Below are positions 35,263 to 43,918 of a stretch of 64,000 nt of DNA, piece by piece. Made by a program: the position numbers and the translations under genes. Below the pieces are notes generated by a model. That model was not told the DNA's origin. It did no database searches and saw nothing but the letters and a program-made list of their open reading frames with translations. How positions within the stretch are numbered: the first letter of the stretch is position 1; each line of letters opens with the position of its first letter. The DNA lies in assembly GCF_023667495.1 (NCBI RefSeq), contig NZ_JAMOZL010000008.1:371446-435445 (forward strand), in the 5' to 3' direction. This stretch comes from Dyadobacter sp. MSC1_007 (GTDB lineage: Bacteria > Bacteroidota > Bacteroidia > Cytophagales > Spirosomataceae).

Positions 35263-36258
35263 TCAGATACCTTTGCTGAGTTCCAGCATGCGGGCAACGG
35301 ATTCGTAAGCTTTCAGCCGGATATCCTCGGGAACAAAGATTTCGGGCTGCTCGTAATACAGCGCGTTGTAAACCTTTTCCAGGGTGTTCATTTTCATATA
35401 AGGACATTCGGAGCAGGCGCAAGTGTTGTTATCCGAGCCAGGCGCCGGGATCAACTTCTTATCAGGCACCGATTGCTTCATTTTATGCAGGATACCAGCC
35501 TCAGTAGCGACAATGAACTTGTTGTGCGGCGACTCTTTTACGAATTTGAGGAGGCCGGTGGTAGAACTTACGTAATCGGATTGTTTAAGAATATCCTCCT
35601 TACATTCGGGATGGGCGATCAGCAACGCATCCGGATTTTCCAGACGGAGCTGAGCTAATTTTTCCCTTGAAATATCGATATGGACAATGCAGGCACCGTC
35701 CCAGAGTACCATATCCCGTCCGGTTTTATGGGCTACATATCTTCCCAAATTGGCATCTGGTGCGAAAATGATCTTCTGGTCTTTTGGCAGACTTTCAACG
35801 ATCTGCAACGCATTTGAAGAAGTACAAACGATATCCGTCAAAGCCTTTATTTCAGCTGAACAGTTGATGTAACTGATCACAATGTGATCGGGATACTGCG
35901 CCTTGAAAGCTGCAAACTTATCCGCCGGGGCAGAATCTGCCAGAGAACATCCCGCGTTCAGGTCGGGGATCACCACCTTTTTATTTGGACTGAGGATCTT
36001 CGCTGTTTCGCCCATAAAGTGCACACCGCAGAAAACGATCATATCAGCTTCTGTCGCGGCTGCTTGCTGCGAAAGGCCGAGACTATCGCCGATATAATCT
36101 GCCAGATCCTGTATTTCCGCATCCACGTAATAGTGCGCCAGGATCACAGCGTTCTTTTCCTTCTTCAGGCGGTTTATTTCAGCAATCAAATCGATGTCCT
36201 CAGCAATCGCCTCTGTCACATAACCGTAACGGTTAACCTGCGCTTCAATAGTAGTCAT
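35263..36258 (-). CDS. nadA: Quinolinate synthase
   Basis: Iron-sulfur enzyme of 331 residues, condensing iminoaspartate and dihydroxyacetone phosphate to quinolinate. The segments VILAHYYVDAEIQDLADYIGDSL and FCGVHFMGETAKIL, with a Cys in FCGVHFM, are family marks. Candidate 4Fe-4S ligands include a Cys in VCTSSNA and the NTCACSECPYMKMNT stretch near the C-terminus. It is the first gene of nadA-nadB. nadC is not in the window. Confidence 0.95.
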   Translation of the reverse strand: MTTIEAQVNRYGYVTEAIAEDIDLIAEINRLKKEKNAVILAHYYVDAEIQDLADYIGDSLGLSQQAAATEADMIVFCGVHFMGETAKILSPNKKVVIPDLNAGCSLADSAPADKFAAFKAQYPDHIVISYINCSAEIKALTDIVCTSSNALQIVESLPKDQKIIFAPDANLGRYVAHKTGRDMVLWDGACIVHIDISREKLAQLRLENPDALLIAHPECKEDILKQSDYVSSTTGLLKFVKESPHNKFIVATEAGILHKMKQSVPDKKLIPAPGSDNNTCACSECPYMKMNTLEKVYNALYYEQPEIFVPEDIRLKAYESVARMLELSKGI

Positions 36259-36359
36259 TATGGTGAATATTGGCTTTTAGTAAATCTTAAAAATCCATCC
36301 CGAATTTACGATATTAAACCAATGAAAAGCAAAGAAAGTGCGTCGGCGACCATAAAACG

Positions 36360-36390
36360 AAAGCCGCCGGGAAACAGTCCCGGCGGCTTT
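36360..36390 (-). terminator. Rho-independent terminator of the phosphate-transporter gene
   Basis: A perfect 13-bp stem (arms 36360-36372 and 36378-36390) with a 5-base loop lies 25 bases after the pit stop. On the minus strand it is followed by CGTTTTATG, a modest U-run. It lies upstream of nadA. Confidence 0.75.
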
Positions 36391-36414
36391 CAATATCATC
36401 AATATATTAAGCTA

Positions 36415-37836
36415 CTATAAGATCCAGCGGAAAAACACATATAATGTACCCGACAGCAACATCGTTACAGGCAAGGTAAGCACCCAGGCAATCACGATGT
36501 TACGGATCGTACCTCCCTGCAAGTTCTTAACACCCTTGCTTGCCACCATCGAGCCGGCAATACCGGACGAAAGAACGTGTGTAGTACTTACGGGCAAGCC
36601 CATGTAGGAGGAAACTCCAATGGTACTCGCAGCTACCAATTCCGCAGAAGCGCCCTGGGCATAGGTAAGGTGTTGCTTCCCGATCTTCTCACCGATGGTT
36701 ACCACAATCCGCTTCCAGCCTACCATTGTTCCCAATCCAAGCGACAGAGAGATCATTAATATCACCCAGTCAGGCGCATAGTCGGTAAATCTTCTAATGC
36801 CGCTTTCGCTGCCGGATTGTTTTTTCAAATATGCCTGATCGGTCAGGTTCAGGTTAGCATGTCCGTTGTCCAGGATCGTTTTAGTATTACGGCTGATCAG
36901 CAACAGGGAGCGGCGTGCATTCATACGGTCTTCCAAAGGAAAACGATGCTCCGGAAGTGGCTTGCTGATCTGTGTTTTCAAAGTGGCGATTTCAGCCAGG
37001 ATCGTGCGCATATTGTGCCGATCGGAGATAGACAACCGCGAAGAATCGATCCTCCCTACTGCCTGTTCGATACCGATCAGGTCGGTTTTCATTCCAATTG
37101 GGTCTTTGGAATTATCCAATGCAAAATGCGCAGGTACAATCCCGATCAGGATCAGCATAACAAGGCCAACACCTTTCTGGCCGTCATTGGAGCCGTGAAA
37201 AAAACTAACCAATGTACAAGTCGTGATCAAAATCGCACGGATCCAGATTGGCGGGGGCTGGTTTTTCTTTGGTTCACTAAAAACAATTTCACGGATAGGT
37301 TTAGAAAGCGACCGTCTCAGGATAAACATGATGATGATCGCGAGCGCGAAACCGAAGATCGGAGAAGTCAGCAGTGACATGAAAAGCTCCTGTGCTTTCG
37401 TCCAGTTGACACCCGTACCCTGAGAGTTTTCGGGCATAAATGTAAATGCAAGGCCTACGCCCAGGATCGAGCCGATCAAAGTATGAGAACTGGAACTTGG
37501 CAAGCCGAAATACCATGTACCAAGGTTCCAGATGATGGCGCTGAAAAGCAGCGAAAACACCATGGCCGCACTATGGTAAACGTTTTGGTCGATCAACAGC
37601 TCGACCGGAAGCAGGTTAACAATCCCCATAGCCACGGCTATTCCACCAAAGAATACGCCGCAAAAGTTCATGAACCCTGACCATATTACCGCTACATTCG
37701 GTTTGAGGGAGTTGGTATAGATTACCGTCGCAACCGCGTTGGCTGTATCGTGGAAACCGTTGACAAATTCGAATGCGCAGGCCGCTAAAATACTAAATGC
37801 GAGGAGGATGAAAATGTCGGTTTCAAGACCAAACAT
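36415..37836 (-). CDS. pit: Inorganic phosphate transporter (PiT family)
   Basis: Inner-membrane transporter of 473 residues with 10-12 hydrophobic helices. The family signatures are present: FVNGFHDTANAVATVIYT near the N-terminus and a second GASAELVAASTIGVSSYMGLPVSTTHVLSSG near the C-terminus, plus FHGSNDGQKGVG. It carries a soluble loop of about 90 residues mid-chain. Low-affinity phosphate import is expected. It is a single-gene unit. Confidence 0.93.
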   Translation of the reverse strand: MFGLETDIFILLAFSILAACAFEFVNGFHDTANAVATVIYTNSLKPNVAVIWSGFMNFCGVFFGGIAVAMGIVNLLPVELLIDQNVYHSAAMVFSLLFSAIIWNLGTWYFGLPSSSSHTLIGSILGVGLAFTFMPENSQGTGVNWTKAQELFMSLLTSPIFGFALAIIIMFILRRSLSKPIREIVFSEPKKNQPPPIWIRAILITTCTLVSFFHGSNDGQKGVGLVMLILIGIVPAHFALDNSKDPIGMKTDLIGIEQAVGRIDSSRLSISDRHNMRTILAEIATLKTQISKPLPEHRFPLEDRMNARRSLLLISRNTKTILDNGHANLNLTDQAYLKKQSGSESGIRRFTDYAPDWVILMISLSLGLGTMVGWKRIVVTIGEKIGKQHLTYAQGASAELVAASTIGVSSYMGLPVSTTHVLSSGIAGSMVASKGVKNLQGGTIRNIVIAWVLTLPVTMLLSGTLYVFFRWIL

Positions 37837-37923
37837 AAAAGAAGTTGATAGGTTGAATTATTGACGCAAAACTACTTATAAACGACCGACCCAATGTTAA
37901 GAAATTGTTAAGTCAGACTTACG

Positions 37924-38976
37924 TCAGTTTGTTTCTTTGTTAGCCAGCTGTCCGCAGGCGGCATCGATGTCTTTACCGCGGCTCCTTCTTACATGCACAG
38001 AAACGCCCCTGTCTTCCAGGAATGCGGCAAATTTGTCCAGGCGGTCGGCTTCGGTGTTCTTGAAATCTGCTTCTGCGATGGGATTGTACTCAATGATATT
38101 CACGCGGGCCGGAACACGTTTACAAAACTCCCAAAGCTCCTTCGCATCCTGCAAAGTATCATTAAAGTCGTTGAAAACAATGTATTCGAAGGTAATGCGG
38201 TTACCGGTTTTTCTATAAAAATAGTTCAATGCTTCGGCCAGGTTATCCAGCGAGTTCGACTCGTTGATTGGCATGATCTGGTTCCGCTTTTCGTCATTCG
38301 CCGCATGCAGCGAAAGCGCCAATCGGAAACGGACCTGGTCATCCCCCAGCTTTTTGATCATCTTGGCAATACCAGCGGTAGACACGGTAATGCGCTTTGG
38401 CGACATATTCAGTCCTTCCGGCGATGTGATGTATTCGATGGATTGCAGCACGTTGGCATAGTTAAGCAGCGGCTCGCCCATGCCCATATATACGATATTG
38501 GTCAGTGGTGCATTAAAACTGCCTTCTGCCTGGCGCGCGATCGCAACCACCTGGTCGTAAATTTCCCCGGCTTCAAGGTTACGTTTGCGGTCCATATAAC
38601 CCGTTGCGCAAAACTTGCACGTAAGCGAGCATCCTACCTGGCTGCTCACGCAGGCGGTCATGCGGTCGGTGGCTGGAATGAGCACGCCTTCTACAAGGTT
38701 GCCATCGAAAAGTTTGAATGCGGATTTGATAGTACCATCGTTGCTCTGCTGCTGCTTGGCAACATCGAGCGAATGGATCAGAAAATGCTCGTTCATCAGC
38801 TGGCGGGTCGCCAGTGAAAGGTTGGTCATTTCTTCAAATGAATGGGCCGATTTCTTCCAGATCCATTCATAAATTTGTTTTGCCCTGAAAGCTTTTTCCC
38901 CGTGTTCGGTCATCCAGGTTTTGATCTGGTCGACATTCATCTTACGGATGTCCTGCTTGTGTTGTATCGTGGTCAT
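37924..38976 (-). CDS. rlmN: 23S rRNA/tRNA adenine-C2 methyltransferase (radical SAM)
   Basis: Radical SAM enzyme of 350 residues methylating A2503 of 23S rRNA and A37 of some tRNAs. The CSLTCKFCATGYMDRKRN stretch gives the Cx3Cx2C cluster ligands; MGMGEPLLNY, SLHAAND and the late Cys in AACGQLANK (resolving Cys) are visible. The N-terminal helical domain starts MNVDQIKTWM. It is a normal length protein with no operon partner. Confidence 0.95.
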   Translation of the reverse strand: MTTIQHKQDIRKMNVDQIKTWMTEHGEKAFRAKQIYEWIWKKSAHSFEEMTNLSLATRQLMNEHFLIHSLDVAKQQQSNDGTIKSAFKLFDGNLVEGVLIPATDRMTACVSSQVGCSLTCKFCATGYMDRKRNLEAGEIYDQVVAIARQAEGSFNAPLTNIVYMGMGEPLLNYANVLQSIEYITSPEGLNMSPKRITVSTAGIAKMIKKLGDDQVRFRLALSLHAANDEKRNQIMPINESNSLDNLAEALNYFYRKTGNRITFEYIVFNDFNDTLQDAKELWEFCKRVPARVNIIEYNPIAEADFKNTEADRLDKFAAFLEDRGVSVHVRRSRGKDIDAACGQLANKETN

Positions 38977-39079
38977 TTTTTATATAATCAGTCAAACACA
39001 CCGGGCATTTAACTATAATTTTCTGCAAAGGTACTGAAAGTCAATAACGAATGCTTAACCGAGGCGAGAATTCGAAAGT

Positions 39080-39613
39080 TCATTCATCCAGGTAGTCCCG
39101 TTTCCAGTCGCGCACCAGGTCGGTCCCTTTGGGCATCAGCGAAAGAGCTTTGGTGATAACTGTCGGGGCCACAGGCACTACAAGCGGATATAAATAAGTG
39201 TCGTCCGTCCGGTGGGCAGGAATTTTAACACCGATCATATTGACCAGCCAAAAAAAGACGCTGATACCGAAAACCCATGTGAAAACGCCGACCATCGCTC
39301 CGGCAAAACTATCGAATGTACCGAGAATGGAGTACCGCAATGACCGCCGGATGATGTAGCCAAACTGATTGAGAAGAAAAATAGTTGGAAAGAATATCGC
39401 GGAAAAGCCGACATAAGGCAAAATCTTCCGCGCTACCCCCTCACTAAAATACGGCGTCAGGATTTCCATCCCAAGCCCCAGAAATTTAAAACCTAAAACC
39501 ATGGCCACTACCATGCCCAGAATGCCGATGATCTCGATCAGCAGGCCTTTGCGGTAACCATGCAATGCTCCCCATAAAAGAGGTAATAGGATGAGTACAT
39601 CCAGTAATTTCAT
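39080..39613 (-). CDS. CvpA family membrane protein
   Basis: This 177-residue protein has four predicted membrane helices, starting MKLLDVLILLPLLWGALHGYRKGLLIEIIGILG, the CvpA family pattern (D..ll......G..rGf). CvpA of E. coli is needed for colicin V production and bile tolerance; the role here is open. It overlaps yqeY by ATGA and is translated after it. Confidence 0.85.
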   Translation of the reverse strand: MKLLDVLILLPLLWGALHGYRKGLLIEIIGILGMVVAMVLGFKFLGLGMEILTPYFSEGVARKILPYVGFSAIFFPTIFLLNQFGYIIRRSLRYSILGTFDSFAGAMVGVFTWVFGISVFFWLVNMIGVKIPAHRTDDTYLYPLVVPVAPTVITKALSLMPKGTDLVRDWKRDYLDE

Positions 39614-40059
39614 GCAAGTAAACTCTTAACCAACGTAGAAATAACGCGACCGTCGGCCTGTCCTGCAAGTTCTTTGGTGGCTACGCCCATCACCTTGCCC
39701 ATATCTGAAGGTCCTGCGGCGCCTACACGTGCAATGATCTCCTGCAATTTGGCTTTTACCTCGTCCTCTGAGAGCTGTTTCGGCAAAAACTGCTCAATAA
39801 TCGCAAGTTCAGCCTCTTCTTTTTCCAGCAGGTCGGGACGGTTCTGGGTTTTATAGATATCCGCAGACTCGCGGCGTTGTTTGGCGGCTTTTGTCAAAAG
39901 TTTGAGCTCATCATCGGCAGTTAGTTCACCTGTGCCGCCTCCTTTGGTCTCTTCCAACAATATAAGCGATTTGATCGCACGCAAAGCACGCAATGTATCC
40001 TGGTCCTTAGCCCGCATCGCGCCCTTAATGCCTGATTCAACCTGAGTTTTTAGTGACAT
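39610..40059 (-). CDS. yqeY: GatB/YqeY domain protein
   Basis: This 149-residue protein starts from the ATG at 40059 (MSLKTQVESGIKGAMRAKD). A longer frame to 40188 runs through the octamer repeats and is not credible coding. The helical YqeY pattern LRAIKSLI...ADDELKLLTKAAKQRRESADIY, then PDLLEKEEAELAIIEQFLPKQLS and GPSDMGKVMG, is clear. The family shares a domain with GatB, the tRNA-amidotransferase subunit, but its role is not known. It is followed by cvpA. Confidence 0.9.
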   Translation of the reverse strand: MSLKTQVESGIKGAMRAKDQDTLRALRAIKSLILLEETKGGGTGELTADDELKLLTKAAKQRRESADIYKTQNRPDLLEKEEAELAIIEQFLPKQLSEDEVKAKLQEIIARVGAAGPSDMGKVMGVATKELAGQADGRVISTLVKSLLA

Positions 40060-40067
40060 AATTAATT

Positions 40068-40120
40068 TTGAATGAGTGAATGATTGAATGACTGAATGAC
40101 TGAATGACTGAATGAGTGAC
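40068..40120. repeat. 8-bp tandem repeat array (AATGAnTG)
   Basis: About six copies of an octamer AATGA[G/T/C]TG lie directly upstream of the yqeY start. On the yqeY strand it reads CATTCAnT. The reverse-complement version lies upstream of pdxJ at 40403-40446. Confidence 0.85.
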
Positions 40121-40261
40121 CGGGTCGCCGGAGCGATGAGCCGCAGTGGAACTGTGAATGCTTGCCCGTGCCAGTCAGGTATTGTCATTCGGTCATTTAT
40201 TGTTTTTATATTGATTTAGGTCAAAATTTAGCTTCAAAAGTGTTTTTATGTACTCAAATGC

Positions 40262-40269
40262 TAAATTTG
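40262..40269 (+). promoter_or_regulatory. Possible pdxJ -7 box (TAAATTTG)
   Basis: This exactly matches TAnnTTTG but has no clear TTTG about 20 bases upstream. It would give a pdxJ leader of about 185 bases holding the octamer array. Confidence 0.3.
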
Positions 40270-40402
40270 TAACAGACCGGCAAAGTTAGTGATTCACTTG
40301 AAAACTCATCTCTAAGAATCAAATCTCACCCGTCACACAACCACTGACAACACCTGACCTTACTAACAATACCAGACTTATAGGAATTCCTAACTATACA
40401 TT

Positions 40403-40446
40403 CACACATTCACTCATTCACTCATTCACTCATTCACTCATTCAAA
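40403..40446. repeat. 8-bp tandem repeat array (CATTCACT), inverted copy
   Basis: About five octamers CATTCACT end in CATTCAAAATTGAATTA, 12 bases before the pdxJ ATG. It is the reverse complement of the array before yqeY, including the flanking CAAAATT, so the 400-base intergenic region has arrays in inverted orientation at both ends. Confidence 0.85.
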
Positions 40447-40458
40447 ATTGAATTACCC

Positions 40459-41178
40459 ATGACCCGTCTAAGCGTAAACATTAACAAGATCGCCACACTC
40501 CGCAATTCACGGGGGGGCGATAATCCTAATGTCCTCAAAGTAGCGCTTGACTGCGAAAGGTTTGGGGCGCAGGGAATAACTGTTCACCCGCGCCCCGACG
40601 AGCGGCATATTCGTTATCAGGATGTATATGACTTGAAAGAAGTCGTGACCACAGAATTCAATATTGAAGGCAATCCGTCCGAAAAGAAGTTCGTGGAACT
40701 GGTATTGGCTAACAAGCCCGACCAGGTAACCCTCGTCCCGGATGCCTTGGGTGCTATTACCTCAAATGCAGGTTGGGATACGATCAAAAACAGAAGTCAA
40801 CTGACCGATTTAGTTCAAATTTTCAAATCCGAAGGCATACGGGTTTCGGTTTTTGTGGATGCTGATCCGGCTATGGTCGAGGGCGCGAAAATTTGCGGCG
40901 CAGACCGCGTCGAGCTTTACACCGAACCTTTCGCAACGGGCTATTTTGAGAACCGTCAAAAAGCGGTACTCCCATTTGTGAAAGCGGCAGAAAAAGCAAG
41001 GGAGGTAGGCCTGGGATTGAATGCCGGCCATGACCTTAGTCTCGACAATCTGCATTTCTTAAAACAATGCATTCCCTGGCTGGACGAAGTATCCATCGGT
41101 CATGCGCTAATCTGCGATGCATTATATATAGGATTGGAAAATACAATCCAGATGTATTTGCGAGAGTTGGAGTTGTAG
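40459..41178 (+). CDS. pdxJ: Pyridoxine 5'-phosphate synthase
   Basis: TIM-barrel enzyme of 239 residues, condensing 1-deoxyxylulose-5-phosphate with 3-amino-2-oxopropyl phosphate in vitamin B6 synthesis. Visible signatures: LSVNINKIATLRNSRG, GITVHPRPDERHI, EGNPS, VTLVPDA and the C-terminal NAGHDLSLDNL and EVSIGHALICDAL phosphate/substrate loops. It is monocistronic with the octamer-repeat leader. It ends just before a large palindromic element. Confidence 0.95.
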   Translation: MTRLSVNINKIATLRNSRGGDNPNVLKVALDCERFGAQGITVHPRPDERHIRYQDVYDLKEVVTTEFNIEGNPSEKKFVELVLANKPDQVTLVPDALGAITSNAGWDTIKNRSQLTDLVQIFKSEGIRVSVFVDADPAMVEGAKICGADRVELYTEPFATGYFENRQKAVLPFVKAAEKAREVGLGLNAGHDLSLDNLHFLKQCIPWLDEVSIGHALICDALYIGLENTIQMYLRELEL

Positions 41179-41195
41179 CGAGCGAATGGCGCGAA

Positions 41196-41320
41196 TAGCG
41201 CGAAGCTCCTGCTTCGTGCAAGTTATTTGCAGGCCTCCGGCCGGAGCGTACATGCGTACATCACGTAAAGCCGGCCGGAGGCCTGCGAATAGGCGTTCAC
41301 GAAGCAGGAGCTTCGCGCTA
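41196..41320. repeat. Large imperfect palindrome (REP-like element)
   Basis: The outer arms of 23 bp match perfectly (41196-41218 and 41298-41320) and so do inner arms of 16 bp (41229-41244 and 41271-41286), separated by about 10 unmatched bases on each side and a 26-base loop. Extra GCG-rich flanks repeat outside the arms. It lies between convergent pdxJ and an oxidoreductase gene, so it might also stop transcription. Confidence 0.85.
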
Positions 41321-41337
41321 GCGAGCGCGCTTGTTAT

Positions 41338-42789
41338 TTACCATCCTGCTCGATACGTTCTTTTCACAAACTGGTTGGCTACATCAAAATTGGTAATTTT
41401 CATATTAGCACCATCCCAAACCAGCTTTTGCCTTCCCGGAAAGTTGAAACCTTTACCATCCGCTTTCGCTTCCCGGTATAAATAAGACCGCACCGCCAGG
41501 TTACCCATGAGCACGATCTCCGTCAGCGGCCCTGATTGGTCGAATGACGAGCTTGTGTAAGTACCATATCCCTTTTTACAAGCTTGCACAAATTGCTGCT
41601 GATGCCCCTCCCAGCCCCCTGTTACCAATGCCCGGGGTTTGGTGGCGACTCTTACATTCTCAAACTTCTTCTCCGGCCACAGCCTCGGATTTTCGCCGAA
41701 CATTTCAGCGCTCAGGATACCTTTTGTGCCGATGAAAAGAATACCGCCGTCCACACTTCCGAAAACCGTTTTGTAATCGCAGCCATCCGGCAACTGAGGA
41801 CGCATTCCGCCGTCATACCAGTTGAAACTAATCGATTTTCCAGGAGTTTTTGAAGCGAATTTCAAATGGATATTCGCAGAAGGCGGACAAACGTCGTCAA
41901 AAAATGCCTGCTGGAAAAAATCGGCGTAAACCGAGCCCACGCTGCATTCGACAGACGTTGGGTAACCCAGTTTCATCGCCCTGAACGGAACATCTATAAA
42001 ATGACAACCCATATCGCCCAATGCGCCCGTGCCGAAATCCCAGTAGCCCCGCCAGCGAAACGGCATATAAGCTTCATGATAATCCCGCTTAGGAGCGGTA
42101 CCAAGCCACAAATCCCAATCCACACCCGCAGGCACTGGTTGCGACTCTCCCTTATCCTTTGGCGACTTTACACCCTGCGGCCACACAGGGCGGTCCGTCC
42201 AGACTTCGATCGTATGCACGTCGCCGAGTACACCCGATTGCACCAGAGCCTCTGTCTGACGGGTGCCGTCGCTACTGCTGCCCTGGTTGCCCATTTGCGT
42301 TACTACCTTATATTTTCTTGCTGCCTCTGTCAGCATCCGGGCTTCCCAGATGTCCTTGGTCAGCGGCTTTTCCACATACACGTGCTTACCCAGCTCAATC
42401 GCGGCTATCGCGACCGGGTAATGCATATGATCCGGTGTAGTCACGATTACCGCGTCAATGTTTTTAGCTTCTTTTTCAAGCATTTTGCGGTAGTCCTTAT
42501 AATAAGGCGCATTGGGGAAAAGCTTGCGGTATTTCTCAGACTGGCGATCGTCCACGTCGCATAATGCAACTATGTTTTCAGTACCATTATTATAGGCTTG
42601 CTTGATATTGAAATCCGCTTTGCCGCCGCAGCCTACCGCGGCGATATTCAATTTATCGCTGGGTGGTGTGAATCCTTTTCCGAGCACGTGACGCGGGACT
42701 ATCATAAAACTTCCGGCCGCCAATGCACCGGCTTTCATGAAGTCCCTGCGTTTGATATTACTTCCGGTCTCCTTATCCTGATTTTCCAT
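41338..42789 (-). CDS. Gfo/Idh/MocA-family oxidoreductase, exported (Tat)
   Basis: This 483-residue protein has a twin-arginine leader IKRRDFMKAGALAAG. The NAD-binding domain starts LNIAAVGCGGKADFN (about residue 47), with HVYVEKPLTKD as the EKP motif and GALGDMGCHFIDVPFRAMKLG in the substrate domain. It is longer than classic members, like other Bacteroidota exported versions associated with glycan or polyol oxidation. It is a single-gene unit. Confidence 0.88.
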   Translation of the reverse strand: MENQDKETGSNIKRRDFMKAGALAAGSFMIVPRHVLGKGFTPPSDKLNIAAVGCGGKADFNIKQAYNNGTENIVALCDVDDRQSEKYRKLFPNAPYYKDYRKMLEKEAKNIDAVIVTTPDHMHYPVAIAAIELGKHVYVEKPLTKDIWEARMLTEAARKYKVVTQMGNQGSSSDGTRQTEALVQSGVLGDVHTIEVWTDRPVWPQGVKSPKDKGESQPVPAGVDWDLWLGTAPKRDYHEAYMPFRWRGYWDFGTGALGDMGCHFIDVPFRAMKLGYPTSVECSVGSVYADFFQQAFFDDVCPPSANIHLKFASKTPGKSISFNWYDGGMRPQLPDGCDYKTVFGSVDGGILFIGTKGILSAEMFGENPRLWPEKKFENVRVATKPRALVTGGWEGHQQQFVQACKKGYGTYTSSSFDQSGPLTEIVLMGNLAVRSYLYREAKADGKGFNFPGRQKLVWDGANMKITNFDVANQFVKRTYRAGW

Positions 42790-42851
42790 TTAGATTCGCT
42801 ATCCGTTTGTTGAAGGATCAATCAGAAAAAGGCGACCGTACGAAAAGCCTA

Positions 42852-43154
42852 CTATCGGCCGCCGAACGTTTCGGCGATTTTCATAGCAACACCCATATCA
42901 CCGTCGATTTTGAGCTTACCGGTCATTAAAGCCATCATTGCATTGAGATCGCCGTCGATGAGTTTCAATGCATTTTTAGCAGAAACTTCGAAAATACAAT
43001 CTGCATCCAGATCCGCATTGGAAACGTTGTTAGGCACTGATTTGCCATCCACAAACACAATGCCTTCGTCGGTCACAAACTTGGCTGTCGCGTCGAGCCC
43101 GCTGTCTGTTCCCAAAATAGTTTTAATGCGATCGGTCAGAATTTGAAGGCTCAT
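42852..43154 (-). CDS. SCP2 sterol-binding domain protein
   Basis: This 100-residue single-domain protein of the SCP2 fold reads ILTDRIKTIL near the start, then AKFVTDEGIVFVDGKSV, CIFEVSAKNALKLIDGDLNAMMALMTGKLKIDGDMGVAMKIAETFGGR, where the GKLKIxGDMGxAMK ending is the family signature. It is probably a small lipid- or acyl-binding protein in the cytosol. It stands alone. Confidence 0.88.
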   Translation of the reverse strand: MSLQILTDRIKTILGTDSGLDATAKFVTDEGIVFVDGKSVPNNVSNADLDADCIFEVSAKNALKLIDGDLNAMMALMTGKLKIDGDMGVAMKIAETFGGR

Positions 43155-43309
43155 AGTACCTGTAATTATATTGTTAGAGTTTTTATTGGATTAAAAAATG
43201 ACAAATGTATACCCGTCCGAAGAATATTCAAATGCCTTTGGTGTTTTCACTGAAAACCACAAATTTTACAACCCTCAGCAGAAATACCTGCTGATTTATT
43301 TTACATCGA

Positions 43310-43792
43310 ATGAGTGATATTATTAACAGACCGACGTTCCTGACCATTTTGTGCATACTTACTTTTATGAGTTCCGTGTCCGGACTCTGGTCCCAATCCG
43401 AGCGATTGTGGAACCCGGGGATCACGGCCGACAAGACCCGTGAAACGTTTGAGGCCGTCCGTGAAAGCCTGGAAAGACAGAACGCAACCGCCGAAGCCAA
43501 AACAATGGACCAGATGTTCGAGGCTGTAATTGAGCAGACTACGGCTGATTCTATCAAAACAGGCGCCATTATCATGCTTATCTTCGAATCCCTTTGCCTG
43601 TACGCGGCCTACCTGATGTGGAATCTACGGAAGAAGGGTTTTTACCTTTATCTGGGCGGCATTGCGGTTGCATTCATTGCGCCTTTGCTTATGATCGGTG
43701 GCTGGCTTGGAGTGATTACCGCCATGGCTGGCATCTTCCTGAGCATTTTCATGGTCGTCATGTACGCTTTCAACCTGAAACACATGTATTAA
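43310..43792 (+). CDS. Small integral membrane protein
   Basis: This 160-residue protein has one N-terminal membrane segment (TFLTILCILTFMSSVSGLW), a charged stretch of about 50 residues (periplasmic or cytoplasmic), and three helices in the second half (about 85-150). I do not recognise a named family. It is divergent from the SCP2 gene and upstream of ppiD. No operon link is clear (126-base gap to ppiD). Confidence 0.7.
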   Translation: MSDIINRPTFLTILCILTFMSSVSGLWSQSERLWNPGITADKTRETFEAVRESLERQNATAEAKTMDQMFEAVIEQTTADSIKTGAIIMLIFESLCLYAAYLMWNLRKKGFYLYLGGIAVAFIAPLLMIGGWLGVITAMAGIFLSIFMVVMYAFNLKHMY

Positions 43793-43918
43793 CCCCCTTC
43801 ATTCATTCCGTTCGGCCGCGCAACGTTCGGATGATGCCAATAATTGTAAATTGCATTGTAAGGTCTTGCATTCCATCAAGAAAAGATTTTATTTTGCGCA
43901 CTAATTTGAATCGAGAAA

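Noticed and set aside
37993..38817. 274-codon open frame opposite rlmN
   Set aside because: rlmN is unmistakable here; the plus frame has no recognisable protein features.
40060..40188. Upstream extension of yqeY through the repeat array
   Set aside because: The extra residues are encoded by the octamers (Ser/His/Phe/Gln pattern) and are not part of the YqeY domain; the ATG at 40059 gives the family-typical start.
40068..40446. Octamer arrays considered as a CRISPR
   Set aside because: The units are 8 bp with no spacers and no cas genes nearby; a CRISPR needs repeats of about 24-40 bp with unique spacers.
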